Shown: positions 40,427 to 48,346 of the stretch, one piece after another | Layout: every line of letters starts with the position of its first letter | How positions within the stretch are numbered: position 1 is the stretch's first letter | DNA from: an uncultured Microcaldota archaeon | GTDB lineage: Archaea; Micrarchaeota; Micrarchaeia; Anstonellales; Anstonellaceae | Direction of reading: 5' to 3' | DNA length: 52,303 nt | Assembly: GCA_903923795.1 (NCBI GenBank) | Contig: CAIXYX010000139.1 | Coordinates: 1-52,303, forward strand | Notes under the pieces: model-generated | What the model saw: the letters and a program-made list of their open reading frames with translations, nothing else | Told to the model about the DNA's origin: nothing | The model's database searches: none | Made by a program: the position numbers and the translations under genes

Positions 40427-40642
40427 TTAGAAGCGGACACTTGAGCCGGAAGCCCGGCCTGTCAAATGCCCGAGTTTGCCAGTCTCGGCGATAGAAGTGT
40501 TTGATTCCTCAATCTTCTTGTGGTAATCGTCACCGCATGCCCTGCAATAAGTGTGCGTGAATCCGTCCCTGTCGAGGACCTGCACCCGCTCCTTGTAGCT
40601 ATTGATGTCTGTTTTGCATTTTTCGCATTCAAGACTTACCAT
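40427..40642 (-). CDS. Small zinc-ribbon-like protein
   Basis: A 71-residue protein with two CxxC knuckles: CEKCK near residue 6 and CRACGDD near residue 34. These should bind one zinc ion. The C-terminal part is polar and Gly/Ser-rich, probably disordered. ATG 40642 is preceded by GGTGA at 5 nt; ATG 40648 is an alternative. Zinc ribbons of this size act in transcription, translation or as adaptors. Nothing here points to one of these. Confidence 0.7.
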   Translation of the reverse strand: MVSLECEKCKTDINSYKERVQVLDRDGFTHTYCRACGDDYHKKIEESNTSIAETGKLGHLTGRASGSSVRF

Positions 40643-40738
40643 GCCCATCACCGCCTGTATTGACTTCTCGCCGCTTGCATAAATGAGGTGAAATTAAAAA
40701 AACCAATAGATGTCTGATCGCTAAAACCCCCAAAGGCG

Positions 40739-41035
40739 CTATTTCGCATCGTCTTTGGCTACGAATTTGACCAGCACGAATACTACGGCGGCCACGATGA
40801 TGAAATCGATTAGCGCGCCGACGAAATCGCCGACCAGGAATTTGAATGGACCGAGCTGCAAGACAGCCGACCGCCAGTCGCCCGCCGGAGTGATCACTGC
40901 GATGATGGGCATGATCAGGTCAGCTACGATGGCAGTGACCAATTTGGTGGCCGCGAGGCCGATTATGACTGCCACAGCCAAACCCACAACTTTGTGTTTG
41001 TTCAAAAAACCGACGAACTCGTCCAAAAAGCCCAT
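40739..41035 (-). CDS. mscL: Large-conductance mechanosensitive channel MscL
   Basis: A 98-residue protein opening under membrane tension to relieve hypo-osmotic shock. The N-terminal amphipathic helix and first pore helix read FLDEFVGFLNKHKVVGLAVA, then VIIGLAATKLVTAIVADLIMP, the family signature. The second helix is ALIDFIIVAAVVFVLVKFV. It is shorter than bacterial MscL (about 130) because the periplasmic loop and C-terminal bundle are reduced. The start at 41035 has GGTGGTT upstream; a longer in-frame extension has no support. Confidence 0.88.
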   Translation of the reverse strand: MGFLDEFVGFLNKHKVVGLAVAVIIGLAATKLVTAIVADLIMPIIAVITPAGDWRSAVLQLGPFKFLVGDFVGALIDFIIVAAVVFVLVKFVAKDDAK

Positions 41036-41109
41036 ACAACCACCCAAGGAGAGAAAGATGAGAGAAAATAAAAAAGAATGTGCAGGGGCCAAGCCTGCTC
41101 GCAGAGTGC

Positions 41110-42123
41110 CTAATCCATCACGCCTTTTGGCGTCACCTTGAACACGCACTCGCCTTCAGGCATTGACGGCGAATCCACCAATCGTGCGCTGCGCTTCTCC
41201 TCCTTGCCTTTGCGCAAGTACAGCCGGTATGTGGCGGCGTGCGCCAGCACATGCCCGCCAATCGGCACTGTGGGGTCTCCGAACATTATGTCGGGCCGAT
41301 CCATCACCTGATTAGTTATGTAGATGGCGAGGTTGTACTGGTCTGCGAGTCTTTGTAGCGCGTGCACGTGCTTGTTGAGCTTCTGCTGCCTCTCGCCCAA
41401 TGCGCCCCTTCCGACATAATCCGAGCGGAAGTGGCTTGTCATCGAATCCACGACGATGAGCTTGACGGGGTGGGCCCGGATCATTTCGTCAGCCTTGTCC
41501 ACCAGAATCATCTGGTGGTCGGAGTTGATGGCCTTTGCCACGTGGATTTTTTTGAGCACTTTTTCGGCATCCATTCCCGAAGCCTCGGCCAATTGCACGA
41601 TGCGCTCGGGCCTAAACGTGCTTTCGGTGTCGATGAACAGGACTTCGGAATCCTCGCCCATGCCCCCCTCATGCGCCGGTTTTTGCACGTTCACCGCCAG
41701 CTGGAAGCCCACTTGGGATTTTCCGCTGCTGAATTTCCCGTAGCATTCCGTAATCGCCATCGTCTCCACGCCGCCGCCGATGAGGTTGTCGAGCTCCTTG
41801 GAGCCTGTGGATATGCGCGAGACGAGCTTGCGCCGCTCGAGAATCACGTCTGCTGTATCATACCCCATCTCGAGCGCATCTCTTGCCGCCGAAATGGTCT
41901 TTTTCGCCGTTTCCACTCCTATCTCGGCTATCTCGTCCAATTCGTGGGGGGATGCTGCCGCAATCTTCTCGAAATCGACATAGCCTGCCCTTCTCAGCTT
42001 CTCGGCCGTCACGTCACCTACTCCCGGCAGGTCCTCGAGCACTTTCGCCTTCTTGGTGGGCTTCTCCTCTTTCTCTGTCTTCTCCACCATCTCCATCACC
42101 ATTTCTGCATCTTTCTTCGCCAT
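41110..42123 (-). CDS. radA: DNA repair and recombination protein RadA
   Basis: A 337-residue archaeal RecA/Rad51 recombinase. The N-terminal Lys/Glu-rich segment leads into the helix-hairpin-helix domain (LEDLPGVGDVTAEKLRRAGY). The polymerisation region and ATPase core follow with Walker A GKFSSGKS and Walker B LIVVDSMTSHFR. The DNA-binding loops include RGALGERQQKLNKHVHAL and NQVMDRPDIMFGDPT. Walker A departs slightly from the usual GEFGSGKT but keeps all required positions. ATG 42123 has GGGTGATT upstream. Confidence 0.95.
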   Translation of the reverse strand: MAKKDAEMVMEMVEKTEKEEKPTKKAKVLEDLPGVGDVTAEKLRRAGYVDFEKIAAASPHELDEIAEIGVETAKKTISAARDALEMGYDTADVILERRKLVSRISTGSKELDNLIGGGVETMAITECYGKFSSGKSQVGFQLAVNVQKPAHEGGMGEDSEVLFIDTESTFRPERIVQLAEASGMDAEKVLKKIHVAKAINSDHQMILVDKADEMIRAHPVKLIVVDSMTSHFRSDYVGRGALGERQQKLNKHVHALQRLADQYNLAIYITNQVMDRPDIMFGDPTVPIGGHVLAHAATYRLYLRKGKEEKRSARLVDSPSMPEGECVFKVTPKGVMD

Positions 42124-42198
42124 GTGAATCACCCTTGAAACATATTAGACTATCTCTTTGGTTGCATTTCGCGTCATGCATACTGCATCATCGCATCT

Positions 42199-42489
42199 CT
42201 ATTGCTGCAACTTCTGGTTAGGGAACACCAGCAACCTCAGCTTGCCGATTTTAAGGGTGTAGAACTCCTTGCCCGTTTTCTGGCTGACATTGTGCCAGAG
42301 CGCGCCGACATCCTTGAAAATCGTCTTTCCTTCGGTCAGGTTGTATTCGGGCTGAACGACACGAAAATCGGGTTGTCGCGGAACCGCAGGGGGGCTCTGC
42401 CCCCCTTCAGTTTGACGTTCTTCCGGATTCCCCCCGACGGCGAAAATCTCATCCGGCATTTCGCCCGAGCCGGCGTCCTCTTGTTCCAT
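42199..42489 (-). CDS. Hypothetical small protein
   Basis: A 96-residue soluble protein. The first half is Gly/Pro/Glu-rich and probably disordered. The second half looks like a compact beta domain (KTIFKDVGALWHNVSQKTGK, then EFYTLKIGKLRLLVF) of the size of a small OB- or DUF736-like fold. The start at 42489 has GGTGGAAGTGG upstream, and a TATA-like sequence lies about 65 nt before it. It is upstream of radA on the same strand with a 75-bp gap. No family name is justified. Confidence 0.65.
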   Translation of the reverse strand: MEQEDAGSGEMPDEIFAVGGNPEERQTEGGQSPPAVPRQPDFRVVQPEYNLTEGKTIFKDVGALWHNVSQKTGKEFYTLKIGKLRLLVFPNQKLQQ

Positions 42490-42623
42490 TTTTCCACTTC
42501 CACCAAATTTCGTGGGCGAAATTCAGTGATAGACGTTAGAACCGAAGTCCCCTTTTAAAGCGCGGAAGGGGTAGGTTTCCGGTGGTCTTCCGGTGGCTTT
42601 TTACGACGATAGAATCAGAATAA

Positions 42624-43109
42624 TTATTTCTTCCCGCCCGTCTCTCCTTTGAATTTCGCCTTCACCAATTCGTGGTTCGCCCTCAAAAACTCCTCGGCGG
42701 ATGACAGCATCCTCTTCGCATTCTCAAAAGTGACCATGTGGATTCCGCGCGAATACGGCACCCAGCGCGCCCCCTTGTGCTCGTGCGAGATGCGCACCTC
42801 GTATTCGTCTGTTCTCGCGAGCATGAATGTCACTAATTTCGAGCGCAATCCATGGCCGGCTCTTGCGCCGAATTCGTACTCGTACTCGTATTTGAAGCCG
42901 GGCAGCACGTCAGCGCGTGTTATTCCTGTCTCCTCGGTCAATTCCCGTCTTGCCGTCTCCTCTTCCTCTTCATTCTTCTCGACATGGCCTTTTGGGAAAT
43001 CCCAGTGCCCCGCCTTGTAGTGCATGAGCAGATAGTAGCGCTTCTCACCTAATTGACGAAAGAGTACGAATCCGCAGGAATGCTCCTGCTCGCGGGCATG
43101 CTCGGTCAT
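42624..43109 (-). CDS. Nudix hydrolase, probable diadenosine tetraphosphatase type
   Basis: A 161-residue enzyme. The Nudix box is complete at residues 41-63: GHVEKNEEEEETARRELTEE, then TGI, matching G-x5-E-x7-REUxEExGU. The preceding AGHWDFPKGHVE and later HEHKGARWVPYS are typical of Ap4A pyrophosphatases, which remove stress-related dinucleotides. The start at 43109 is set by a TATA box centred 26 nt upstream. Ap4A specificity is inferred; other dinucleoside or capped substrates are possible. Confidence 0.88.
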   Translation of the reverse strand: MTEHAREQEHSCGFVLFRQLGEKRYYLLMHYKAGHWDFPKGHVEKNEEEEETARRELTEETGITRADVLPGFKYEYEYEFGARAGHGLRSKLVTFMLARTDEYEVRISHEHKGARWVPYSRGIHMVTFENAKRMLSSAEEFLRANHELVKAKFKGETGGKK

Positions 43110-43130
43110 ACGAATACAACCCATCGGCGC

Positions 43131-43140
43131 TATATAAAAT
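43131..43140 (-). promoter_or_regulatory. Promoter of the Nudix gene
   Basis: ATTTTATATA on the minus strand, centred about 26 nt before ATG 43109. Confidence 0.55.
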
Positions 43141-43188
43141 GCGGCGTCGGCCCGGCTTTTTGGTTTGGCGAAAAAAATCATTTTCGGT

Positions 43189-43653
43189 TCACGTGAACGA
43201 GCATGAGCCCGCGATGGGTTTGGCGCCTATCTCGCGCTGGCTTGGCAAATCGAACGAGTCGTATTCGAACGTGAGATTGTAGATGAATGAATCATATTGC
43301 CCGACCACGCAGGGCGGTAAGCCCGGGATGCTCACGGATTTGTCGCCTCCCGGCCTCCAGCTCCAGCCCGCGCCCAGGTTTGCCGTCACATTTCCCACAA
43401 TCACTTTGCGCATGATAAGCTGCTCGGTGAACCTATTGACCACGCGCAGATAGAGGGTGTCGTTGATTTGCGTCCATTCCATGACGCCGAACGGGCGTAT
43501 GGGGCCGCCCCAATAGCTTTTCGACTCTGATTCGGCCGCGGCGTTGCCGGTGTTGAAAATCCCGCCCAGAAGCACGACGCCGATGAGGACTACCACCAGC
43601 ACTACGGCTAAGAGGATGAGGTATTCTGCTGCAGCCTGGCCACGGGTGGACAT
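43189..43653 (-). CDS. Class III signal-peptide (pilin-like) protein
   Basis: A 154-residue protein. Its N-terminus STRGQAAAEYLILLAVVLVV is an archaeal class III signal peptide of the Q-x-(S/A)-x-E-Y/L kind, followed by one hydrophobic helix. It would be cut before Q by an EppA-type prepilin peptidase, leaving the helix to pack in a pilus or anchor the protein. The outside part is a beta-rich domain with two cysteines near the C-terminus (LPPCVVG and GSCSFT). The start at 43653 is fixed by a TATA box 25 nt upstream. No pilus ATPase or platform gene is in the window. Confidence 0.85.
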   Translation of the reverse strand: MSTRGQAAAEYLILLAVVLVVVLIGVVLLGGIFNTGNAAAESESKSYWGGPIRPFGVMEWTQINDTLYLRVVNRFTEQLIMRKVIVGNVTANLGAGWSWRPGGDKSVSIPGLPPCVVGQYDSFIYNLTFEYDSFDLPSQREIGAKPIAGSCSFT

Positions 43654-43671
43654 CGATTCTATCGAGAAGCC

Positions 43672-43684
43672 GTTATTTATATAG
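43672..43684 (-). promoter_or_regulatory. Promoter of the pilin-like gene
   Basis: CCTATATAAATAA on the minus strand, centred about 25 nt before ATG 43653. Confidence 0.55.
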
Positions 43685-43743
43685 GTTATCGGGCTCCGCC
43701 CCATCGAGGAGAATGCCGAGCCTCCAAGCGGTTTTGGGCATCG

Positions 43744-43752
43744 GCTATAAAT
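43744..43752 (+). promoter_or_regulatory. Promoter of the phosphohexomutase gene
   Basis: GCTATAAAT, centred about 27 nt before ATG 43775. Confidence 0.55.
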
Positions 43753-43774
43753 GCATTGTTGTCGACATCAATGC

Positions 43775-45166
43775 ATGTCGCTTTTCGGCACCTCCGGCAT
43801 CCGGGATTTATGCCCAAGGAACGTGAGTCCCGCGCTCGCGCGCTCGTTGGGCGAGCTTTTGGGCGAGCAGTCAAAACCATGGCTGAATATCAGTGCGGAG
43901 CAGGCAGACGGGCCAGTGGTTGTCGGCTTTGACGGCCGCCGTTCCGGTTTCGCCCTCAAATCCGCCGTAATCGCGGGCGCGGCAGGCGCGGGCGCGCAGG
44001 TGGATGACTTGGGCCTCTGCGCCACGCCGACGCTCGCATTGCGGGCGAAAATGCGCAGAGCTTGGGGCATCATGGTGACAGCCTCGCACAACCCGCCCGA
44101 ATACAACGGGCTCAAGGTGTTTTGGCGCGGGCAGGAGACGCCGGGCGCATGGGAGCATAGGATAGAGGAAGCCCTCGAGGCGCGGCAGGCGGGCTTGACA
44201 AGACCGCACCACCATGCGTGGTCCTCGGCAGGCTCGATCAACACGGTCGGAGAAAAAGCCGCCGCCGCTCATTTGAAGCTCTTGCTCAAATCGGTCGACG
44301 CAAAACTCATCAAAAAAAGAAAACCCCGCGTGGTGGTTGACTGCGCCAATGCGGCCGGCTGTGCCCTCATGCCGATGGCGCTCGAGGCTGCGGGATGCCG
44401 AGTCGAGGTGCTCAATGGAGTGGCGGGCGAGCCCTATGGCAGGATAATAGAGCCGAAAAAAGAGACTCTGGGCGCGCTTGGCAGGGCGGTGCGCCGTCTC
44501 CATGCTGATTTGGGCATAGCGCACGACGGAGACGCCGACAGGGCAATAGTTGTCGATGAGAAAGGCAAGATGATTGGCCTCGACACCCAGCTCGCGTTAG
44601 TGACAAAAGATGCCCTCGAGCATACGAAACAAAAATCTCCTCTTGTCATCTCCACTGTCGAATCCTCGCTCTCATTGCGCGAAGTGGTCTCATCGCACGG
44701 CGGCAGGCTCTCCATCACGCCTGTCGGCAGCAGGAATGTGGCCGCGCATTTGCGGGCTGATGGCGCCGTGTTCGGCGGCGAGCCGTGCGGGGAATATGTT
44801 TTCACTCATGGAGTGGGCGTGCCGGATGGGTTGATGGCAGGCCTCTTCTTTGTCGAATTATTCTGCCGCAGCGGCAAATTGTCAAAACAGGCGAAAGAGA
44901 TTCCCGCTTATCCGATTCATCGGCAGAAAATCGCATGTTCGAATTCGCACAAGAAAGATGCAATGACGCGCATCGCGGCAGACTGGCCTTTCTTCAAACC
45001 ATCGCATGTCGATGGCCTTCGCACTGATTTGCCAGATGGTTGGGTGCTGGTGAGGCCATCTGGCACAGAGCCATACATGCGCCTCACCGCAGAGGCAACG
45101 ACAAAAAAAGAGCTGGAAAAAATTGTCGGCGTGGTTGGGCGGATTGTGGAGAGGGCGTGCAGTTGA
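43775..45166 (+). CDS. Phosphohexomutase (phosphoglucosamine/phosphomanno-mutase family)
   Basis: A 463-residue enzyme interconverting hexose 1- and 6-phosphates. All four family motifs are present: catalytic S104 in TASHNPPEYNG, the magnesium loop DGDADR from D251, sugar recognition GGEPCGEYVF, and phosphate binding RPSGTEPYMR from R427. The order and size match archaeal GlmM/ManB proteins. These supply precursors for glycan synthesis, such as N-glycans of the S-layer and the sequon-rich surface proteins in this window. Which sugar is used cannot be decided from motifs. The start follows promoter spacing. Confidence 0.92.
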   Translation: MSLFGTSGIRDLCPRNVSPALARSLGELLGEQSKPWLNISAEQADGPVVVGFDGRRSGFALKSAVIAGAAGAGAQVDDLGLCATPTLALRAKMRRAWGIMVTASHNPPEYNGLKVFWRGQETPGAWEHRIEEALEARQAGLTRPHHHAWSSAGSINTVGEKAAAAHLKLLLKSVDAKLIKKRKPRVVVDCANAAGCALMPMALEAAGCRVEVLNGVAGEPYGRIIEPKKETLGALGRAVRRLHADLGIAHDGDADRAIVVDEKGKMIGLDTQLALVTKDALEHTKQKSPLVISTVESSLSLREVVSSHGGRLSITPVGSRNVAAHLRADGAVFGGEPCGEYVFTHGVGVPDGLMAGLFFVELFCRSGKLSKQAKEIPAYPIHRQKIACSNSHKKDAMTRIAADWPFFKPSHVDGLRTDLPDGWVLVRPSGTEPYMRLTAEATTKKELEKIVGVVGRIVERACS

Positions 45167-45179
45167 GTGGAAACTCACT

Positions 45180-46130
45180 CTATTTCTTGCCGAACTTCTT
45201 CTTCAGATTTCTCAGCATGTCATCCGCCATCTTGTCCAAATCGTACTGGTGCTTCCAATTCCAGTCCGCTCTCGCCGACTTGTCCTCGATGCTCTGCGGC
45301 CACGAATCGGCGATTTTTTGCCGGTGGTCGGGTTTGTAGGTGCAGGAGAAGCCCGGCACTTTTTTCTTGACTACGGCAGCAAGCTCTTCGGCTGAAAAAG
45401 AGATGGCTGCGAAATTGTAAGCAGTATTCACCTTGATCTTCTCTATTGGCGCTTCCATAAGCTCTATTGTGCCCCTAATGGCGTCCGGCATATACATCAT
45501 GGGCAGCACGGTTTTCGGGCCCACGAAATTCTCATAAGAGCCTTTTTGCACGGCGTCATAGAAGATGGCCACCGCGTAATCAGTCGTGCCGCCGCCGGGC
45601 GGAGTCTTCCATGAGACAAGACCGGGATAGCGCACCGAGCGCACATCAACGCCCCACCTCAACTTGTAGTATTGGCAGAGCAATTCACCCGCCACTTTCG
45701 TCACGCCGTACATGGTGGTCGGCTCGAGGCTGGTGTATTGCGGCGTGTTGACTCTTGGAGTGGTGGGGCCGAATGCCGCTATTGAGGAGGGCCAGAAAAT
45801 CTGCAATTTGTGAGCCTTGGCCAATTCAAGCACATGGCGCAATGAATCCATGTTCAGGCGCCAGCACAAATCAGGGTCTTTCTCGCCGGTGGCGGAGAGG
45901 AGGGCGGCAAGATGGAAGACGGTGTCGATTTGGTATTTTTTTATTAGAGCCTCGATGGATGTTTTGCTTGTGGCATCGCCCAATTCCCACGGCCCGCCTT
46001 TTTTCTGCTCCTCGGACGGCTCGCGTAAATCCATTCCGATTACGTTGTCCTGGCCATATTTTGTGCGCAGAGCGGCGATTAATTCAGAGCCGATTTGGCC
46101 ATTTGCGCCGATGATAAGGATTTTTTTCAT
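45180..46130 (-). CDS. SDR-type L-threonine 3-dehydrogenase-like epimerase/dehydratase
   Basis: A 316-residue NAD-dependent extended SDR protein. The Rossmann motif is GANGQIG near residues 8-14. The catalytic Tyr and Lys lie in TTMYGVTKVAGELL. The stretch VRYPGLVSWKTPPGGGTTDY, then AVAIFYDAV, is characteristic of the short-chain threonine dehydrogenases that resemble UDP-galactose 4-epimerase, as is VLPMMYMPDAIRGTIELM. The likely reaction is oxidation of L-threonine to 2-amino-3-ketobutyrate. A GAGGTG ribosome binding site precedes ATG 46130. Sugar epimerase activity is a less likely alternative. Confidence 0.85.
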   Translation of the reverse strand: MKKILIIGANGQIGSELIAALRTKYGQDNVIGMDLREPSEEQKKGGPWELGDATSKTSIEALIKKYQIDTVFHLAALLSATGEKDPDLCWRLNMDSLRHVLELAKAHKLQIFWPSSIAAFGPTTPRVNTPQYTSLEPTTMYGVTKVAGELLCQYYKLRWGVDVRSVRYPGLVSWKTPPGGGTTDYAVAIFYDAVQKGSYENFVGPKTVLPMMYMPDAIRGTIELMEAPIEKIKVNTAYNFAAISFSAEELAAVVKKKVPGFSCTYKPDHRQKIADSWPQSIEDKSARADWNWKHQYDLDKMADDMLRNLKKKFGKK

Positions 46131-46241
46131 GATGACACCTCGGTTGAAGGATTTGAACTATCAGTTTGAGCGGGGCGAGATTTTTATGGAGGCACGTTCG
46201 ATGATTGACGGAAAAAATAGAATGCGGATTTTGCTCATCAC

Positions 46242-46943
46242 TCAGATTTTCGACGCAGATGCCATGAAGTCGATGAGCAGCTCCTCGAAAAGCGGGCATC
46301 TCCCGCTGCACTCGGTCAGGCCGCTGAAGCGCGCTGTCAGGTCGGCATTGCCATAGGCTTTTACCAGCGAGTCGAGTTTCGCGACAGCTTTCGCGGCCGC
46401 GGTTTCATCCCCGGCGGCTCGCGCGTCATACCAATAGGTTGCCTCAATCACCATGGCATGTCCTGCCAAGCGGGGGTCTCTCGCCGCCAATTCTCCGGCC
46501 GCCTGTATATAGACACGATTATCACAGCCTGAATTGGCGCAGGAGAGCACGGGCGCCCATGTCATGCGGGACGCTTCGTTGTCGCCGGTTGTCAATTTGG
46601 CGCGGATGCCATCGGTCTGAATCGACAGGTCGGCATATGTGCCGTTCTTGGCAGTCTGGCGTAAGGTAAAGAGGGCGGTGAGATAATCGTCAGTTTCGCC
46701 GGATGATGCGCTCATCATGCCGAAGCCCAAAGCTTTGGCGTTCGAGAAATCCATGCGCATGTGCCCATTCGCGCCCGTTCCCGCTCCGGCGCCAATCAGG
46801 CCGATGCTCTCGAGGTAATAGGAGAGGAGCCAGAGGCTGAATAGGGCCCATATGGCAAGGAAAAGGACGAGCGCGAGGCGTTGCCAGCTGAACTTGAAGC
46901 TTTGGGGCTTTCCCCAACCCTTTCCGGCGTCATTGGCTCGCAT
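46242..46943 (-). CDS. Membrane-anchored extracytoplasmic protein, unknown
   Basis: A 233-residue protein with one N-terminal membrane helix (LALVLFLAIWALFSLWLLSYYL) and an outside domain. The domain is largely helical, with four cysteines in two close pairs (SCANSGCDN and ECSGRCPLF). Helical repeat-like segments rich in Ala suggest a TPR-like scaffold, but this is only an impression. A TATA-like sequence about 24 nt before ATG 46943 supports the start. No family is recognised. Confidence 0.75.
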   Translation of the reverse strand: MRANDAGKGWGKPQSFKFSWQRLALVLFLAIWALFSLWLLSYYLESIGLIGAGAGTGANGHMRMDFSNAKALGFGMMSASSGETDDYLTALFTLRQTAKNGTYADLSIQTDGIRAKLTTGDNEASRMTWAPVLSCANSGCDNRVYIQAAGELAARDPRLAGHAMVIEATYWYDARAAGDETAAAKAVAKLDSLVKAYGNADLTARFSGLTECSGRCPLFEELLIDFMASASKI

Positions 46944-46962
46944 AGAGGTACGACGGACTAAC

Positions 46963-46971
46963 GGTTTTTAA
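46963..46971 (-). promoter_or_regulatory. Promoter of the 233-residue membrane protein gene
   Basis: TTAAAAACC on the minus strand, centred about 24 nt before ATG 46943. Confidence 0.45.
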
Positions 46972-47010
46972 CAGTTGCGAACTTGGCGCACAAAAAGAAA
47001 ACAAGCGGCT

Positions 47011-47090
47011 AGCCCCCGACGAGCCCTTTTCTTTCTCCGAAAGAAAAGTGCTTCACCCCAAAAGAAAGAGATTTGCCGGCCTTCGGCCGG
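47011..47090 (-). repeat. Hairpin element B with an 11-nt tRNA 3' piece
   Basis: Contains a perfect 10-bp stem CTTTTCTTTC (47026-47035) / GAAAGAAAAG (47039-47048), loop TCC. Read on the minus strand, the order is a small GC hairpin (CCGGCC-GAA-GGCCGG at 47076-47090), CTCTTTCTTTT, GGGGTGAAGCAC, the stem, GGCTC, then GTCGGGGGCT. The last segment equals the 3' end of the tRNA fragment at 47100-47135. Confidence 0.7.
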
Positions 47091-47099
47091 AATTTGATT

Positions 47100-47135
47100 T
47101 AGCCCCCGACGAGGATTGAACTCGTGACCTCGTGC
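47100..47135 (-). pseudogene. 3' half of a tRNA-Thr-like gene
   Basis: 36 bases from the 3' strand of the anticodon stem to the discriminator. They match the intact tRNA-Thr(GGU) except in the T stem, where ACGAG/CTCGT replaces ATGGG/CCCAT. These are compensatory changes that keep pairing. No 5' half lies nearby. The fragment ends exactly where hairpin element A begins. Confidence 0.8.
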
Positions 47136-47193
47136 GAGCCCTTTTTCTTTTCGCGGAAAAGAAAAAGTGCTTCAGCCCAAAAAGAAAAGGCAA
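47136..47193 (-). repeat. Hairpin element A
   Basis: Contains a perfect 12-bp stem CTTTTTCTTTTC (47141-47152) / GAAAAGAAAAAG (47156-47167), loop GCG. On the minus strand the order is CCTTTTCTTTTT, GGGCTGAAGCAC, stem, GGCTC, the same architecture as element B. It lies directly between intact tRNA-Thr and the tRNA 3' half. Confidence 0.75.
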
Positions 47194-47195
47194 TT

Positions 47196-47267
47196 AGCCC
47201 CCGATGGGGATTGAACCCATGACCTCGTGCTTACCATGCACGCGCTCTACCGCTGAGCTACAGGGGC
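47196..47267 (-). tRNA. tRNA-Thr (anticodon GGU)
   Basis: A full cloverleaf: acceptor GCCCCTG/CGGGGGC with one wobble pair, D arm TAGCTCAGCGGTAGAGC, anticodon stem CGTGC/GCACG closing the loop ATGGTAA, and T arm ATGGG-TTCAATC-CCCAT. It has no intron and CCA is not encoded. It decodes ACC and ACU. Confidence 0.93.
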
Positions 47268-47308
47268 AAAAAAGTAATCTAAGTAGTCAACATAAGAAAT
47301 AATAAAGG

Positions 47309-48307
47309 CTATTGAACGGCCCGTCTGTCAATAATATCTTCCGCATCCGCTCCCGTGCCAATCAATCCGACTTTTACGCCCACCTTCTTCTCGATTTCGG
47401 CAACGAAAGCCTTGGCGTCCGCATCAAGCTCGTCGAATTTCCTCTTCTTGGCGCATTTGGGGAATTTGACATCCAATTTCGTCACGGCGAGGTAATTGGC
47501 CGAATTTATCATGGCGGCGGTTTTGATTTCGTCCCAGACAAGATTCGGATTCGTGCGCCGAGGCCGGCCTGTGACAGTGCCATATTCCTGCATGCCGATT
47601 TTCTTTGCCTCCTCCTCGCTCAATTCGCCGGGCATCGGGCCCGAGCCGACTCGAGTGGTGTATGCCTTGATGACCATAATAACGTCTTTCACCTTGCGCG
47701 GGCCCAAGCCCACTTCGGCGCAAATAGTCGAGGCGCTCACATCCTTGCTTGTCACAAATGGATAAGTGCCGTACAAGTTGGAGAGCATGAAACCCTGGCT
47801 GCCCTCGACAAGAACATTTTTGGTGGAATTCACAAGCTCTGGCACGTCACCCAAATATTTTTTGAGGCGAGGCTCTGATTCGACTGTGGTGGCCGTTCTC
47901 GAAGCCCGTGCGGCCTGCGTGGGGCCCATACCAGTTTTGGTTGTGCCGATTTTTTTCGAATTCTCCGATGCCGCGTCAAGGTCTTTCATTTCTTGTGTGA
48001 TGAGAGTGGCGCGCCTGTCGATGATGCACCGATTTCCCAATTCGAAATTCGCGACCTCTTTGAGAAACACGTCGGCGTCAATCAATACGCCTGCGCCTAT
48101 GGCGAGCTTCGCCTCCTTCTCCACCAAACCGGACGGCACGAGGCGTATCGAGTATTTCTTTCCCTTGTACTCGACGCTGTGCCCCGCATTAGGCCCGCCG
48201 CCGCCGCGCGCAATCACTTCGGGTTTGTCATGCAGCGCGAGGTAGGAGATTATCTTGCCCTTGCCCTCGTCCCCATACTGGCCTCCGACGACTACGGTGA
48301 CGCTCAT
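47309..48307 (-). CDS. purA: Adenylosuccinate synthetase
   Basis: A 332-residue enzyme making adenylosuccinate from IMP, aspartate and GTP, the first committed step to AMP. The GTP-binding start VVVGGQYGDEGKGKIISYLA is canonical. GPNAGHSVEYKGKKYSIRLV, SQGFMLSNLYGTYPFVTSKD and the C-terminal TKLDVKFPK (guanine recognition) are present. The length is that of the compact archaeal form, shorter than the roughly 430 residues of bacterial PurA. GGTTGTGAT precedes ATG 48307, and a TATA-like sequence lies near 48348. Confidence 0.95.
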   Translation of the reverse strand: MSVTVVVGGQYGDEGKGKIISYLALHDKPEVIARGGGGPNAGHSVEYKGKKYSIRLVPSGLVEKEAKLAIGAGVLIDADVFLKEVANFELGNRCIIDRRATLITQEMKDLDAASENSKKIGTTKTGMGPTQAARASRTATTVESEPRLKKYLGDVPELVNSTKNVLVEGSQGFMLSNLYGTYPFVTSKDVSASTICAEVGLGPRKVKDVIMVIKAYTTRVGSGPMPGELSEEEAKKIGMQEYGTVTGRPRRTNPNLVWDEIKTAAMINSANYLAVTKLDVKFPKCAKKRKFDELDADAKAFVAEIEKKVGVKVGLIGTGADAEDIIDRRAVQ

Positions 48308-48346
48308 AGAATCACAACCTAAGAAATAGATGGTGCGGCAGAGCTA

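Noticed and set aside
47011..47267. Reading the three tRNA-like stretches as three tRNA genes
   Set aside because: Only 47196-47267 has both halves. The other two lack a 5' half in the adjacent sequence, so they are fragments rather than intron-split genes.
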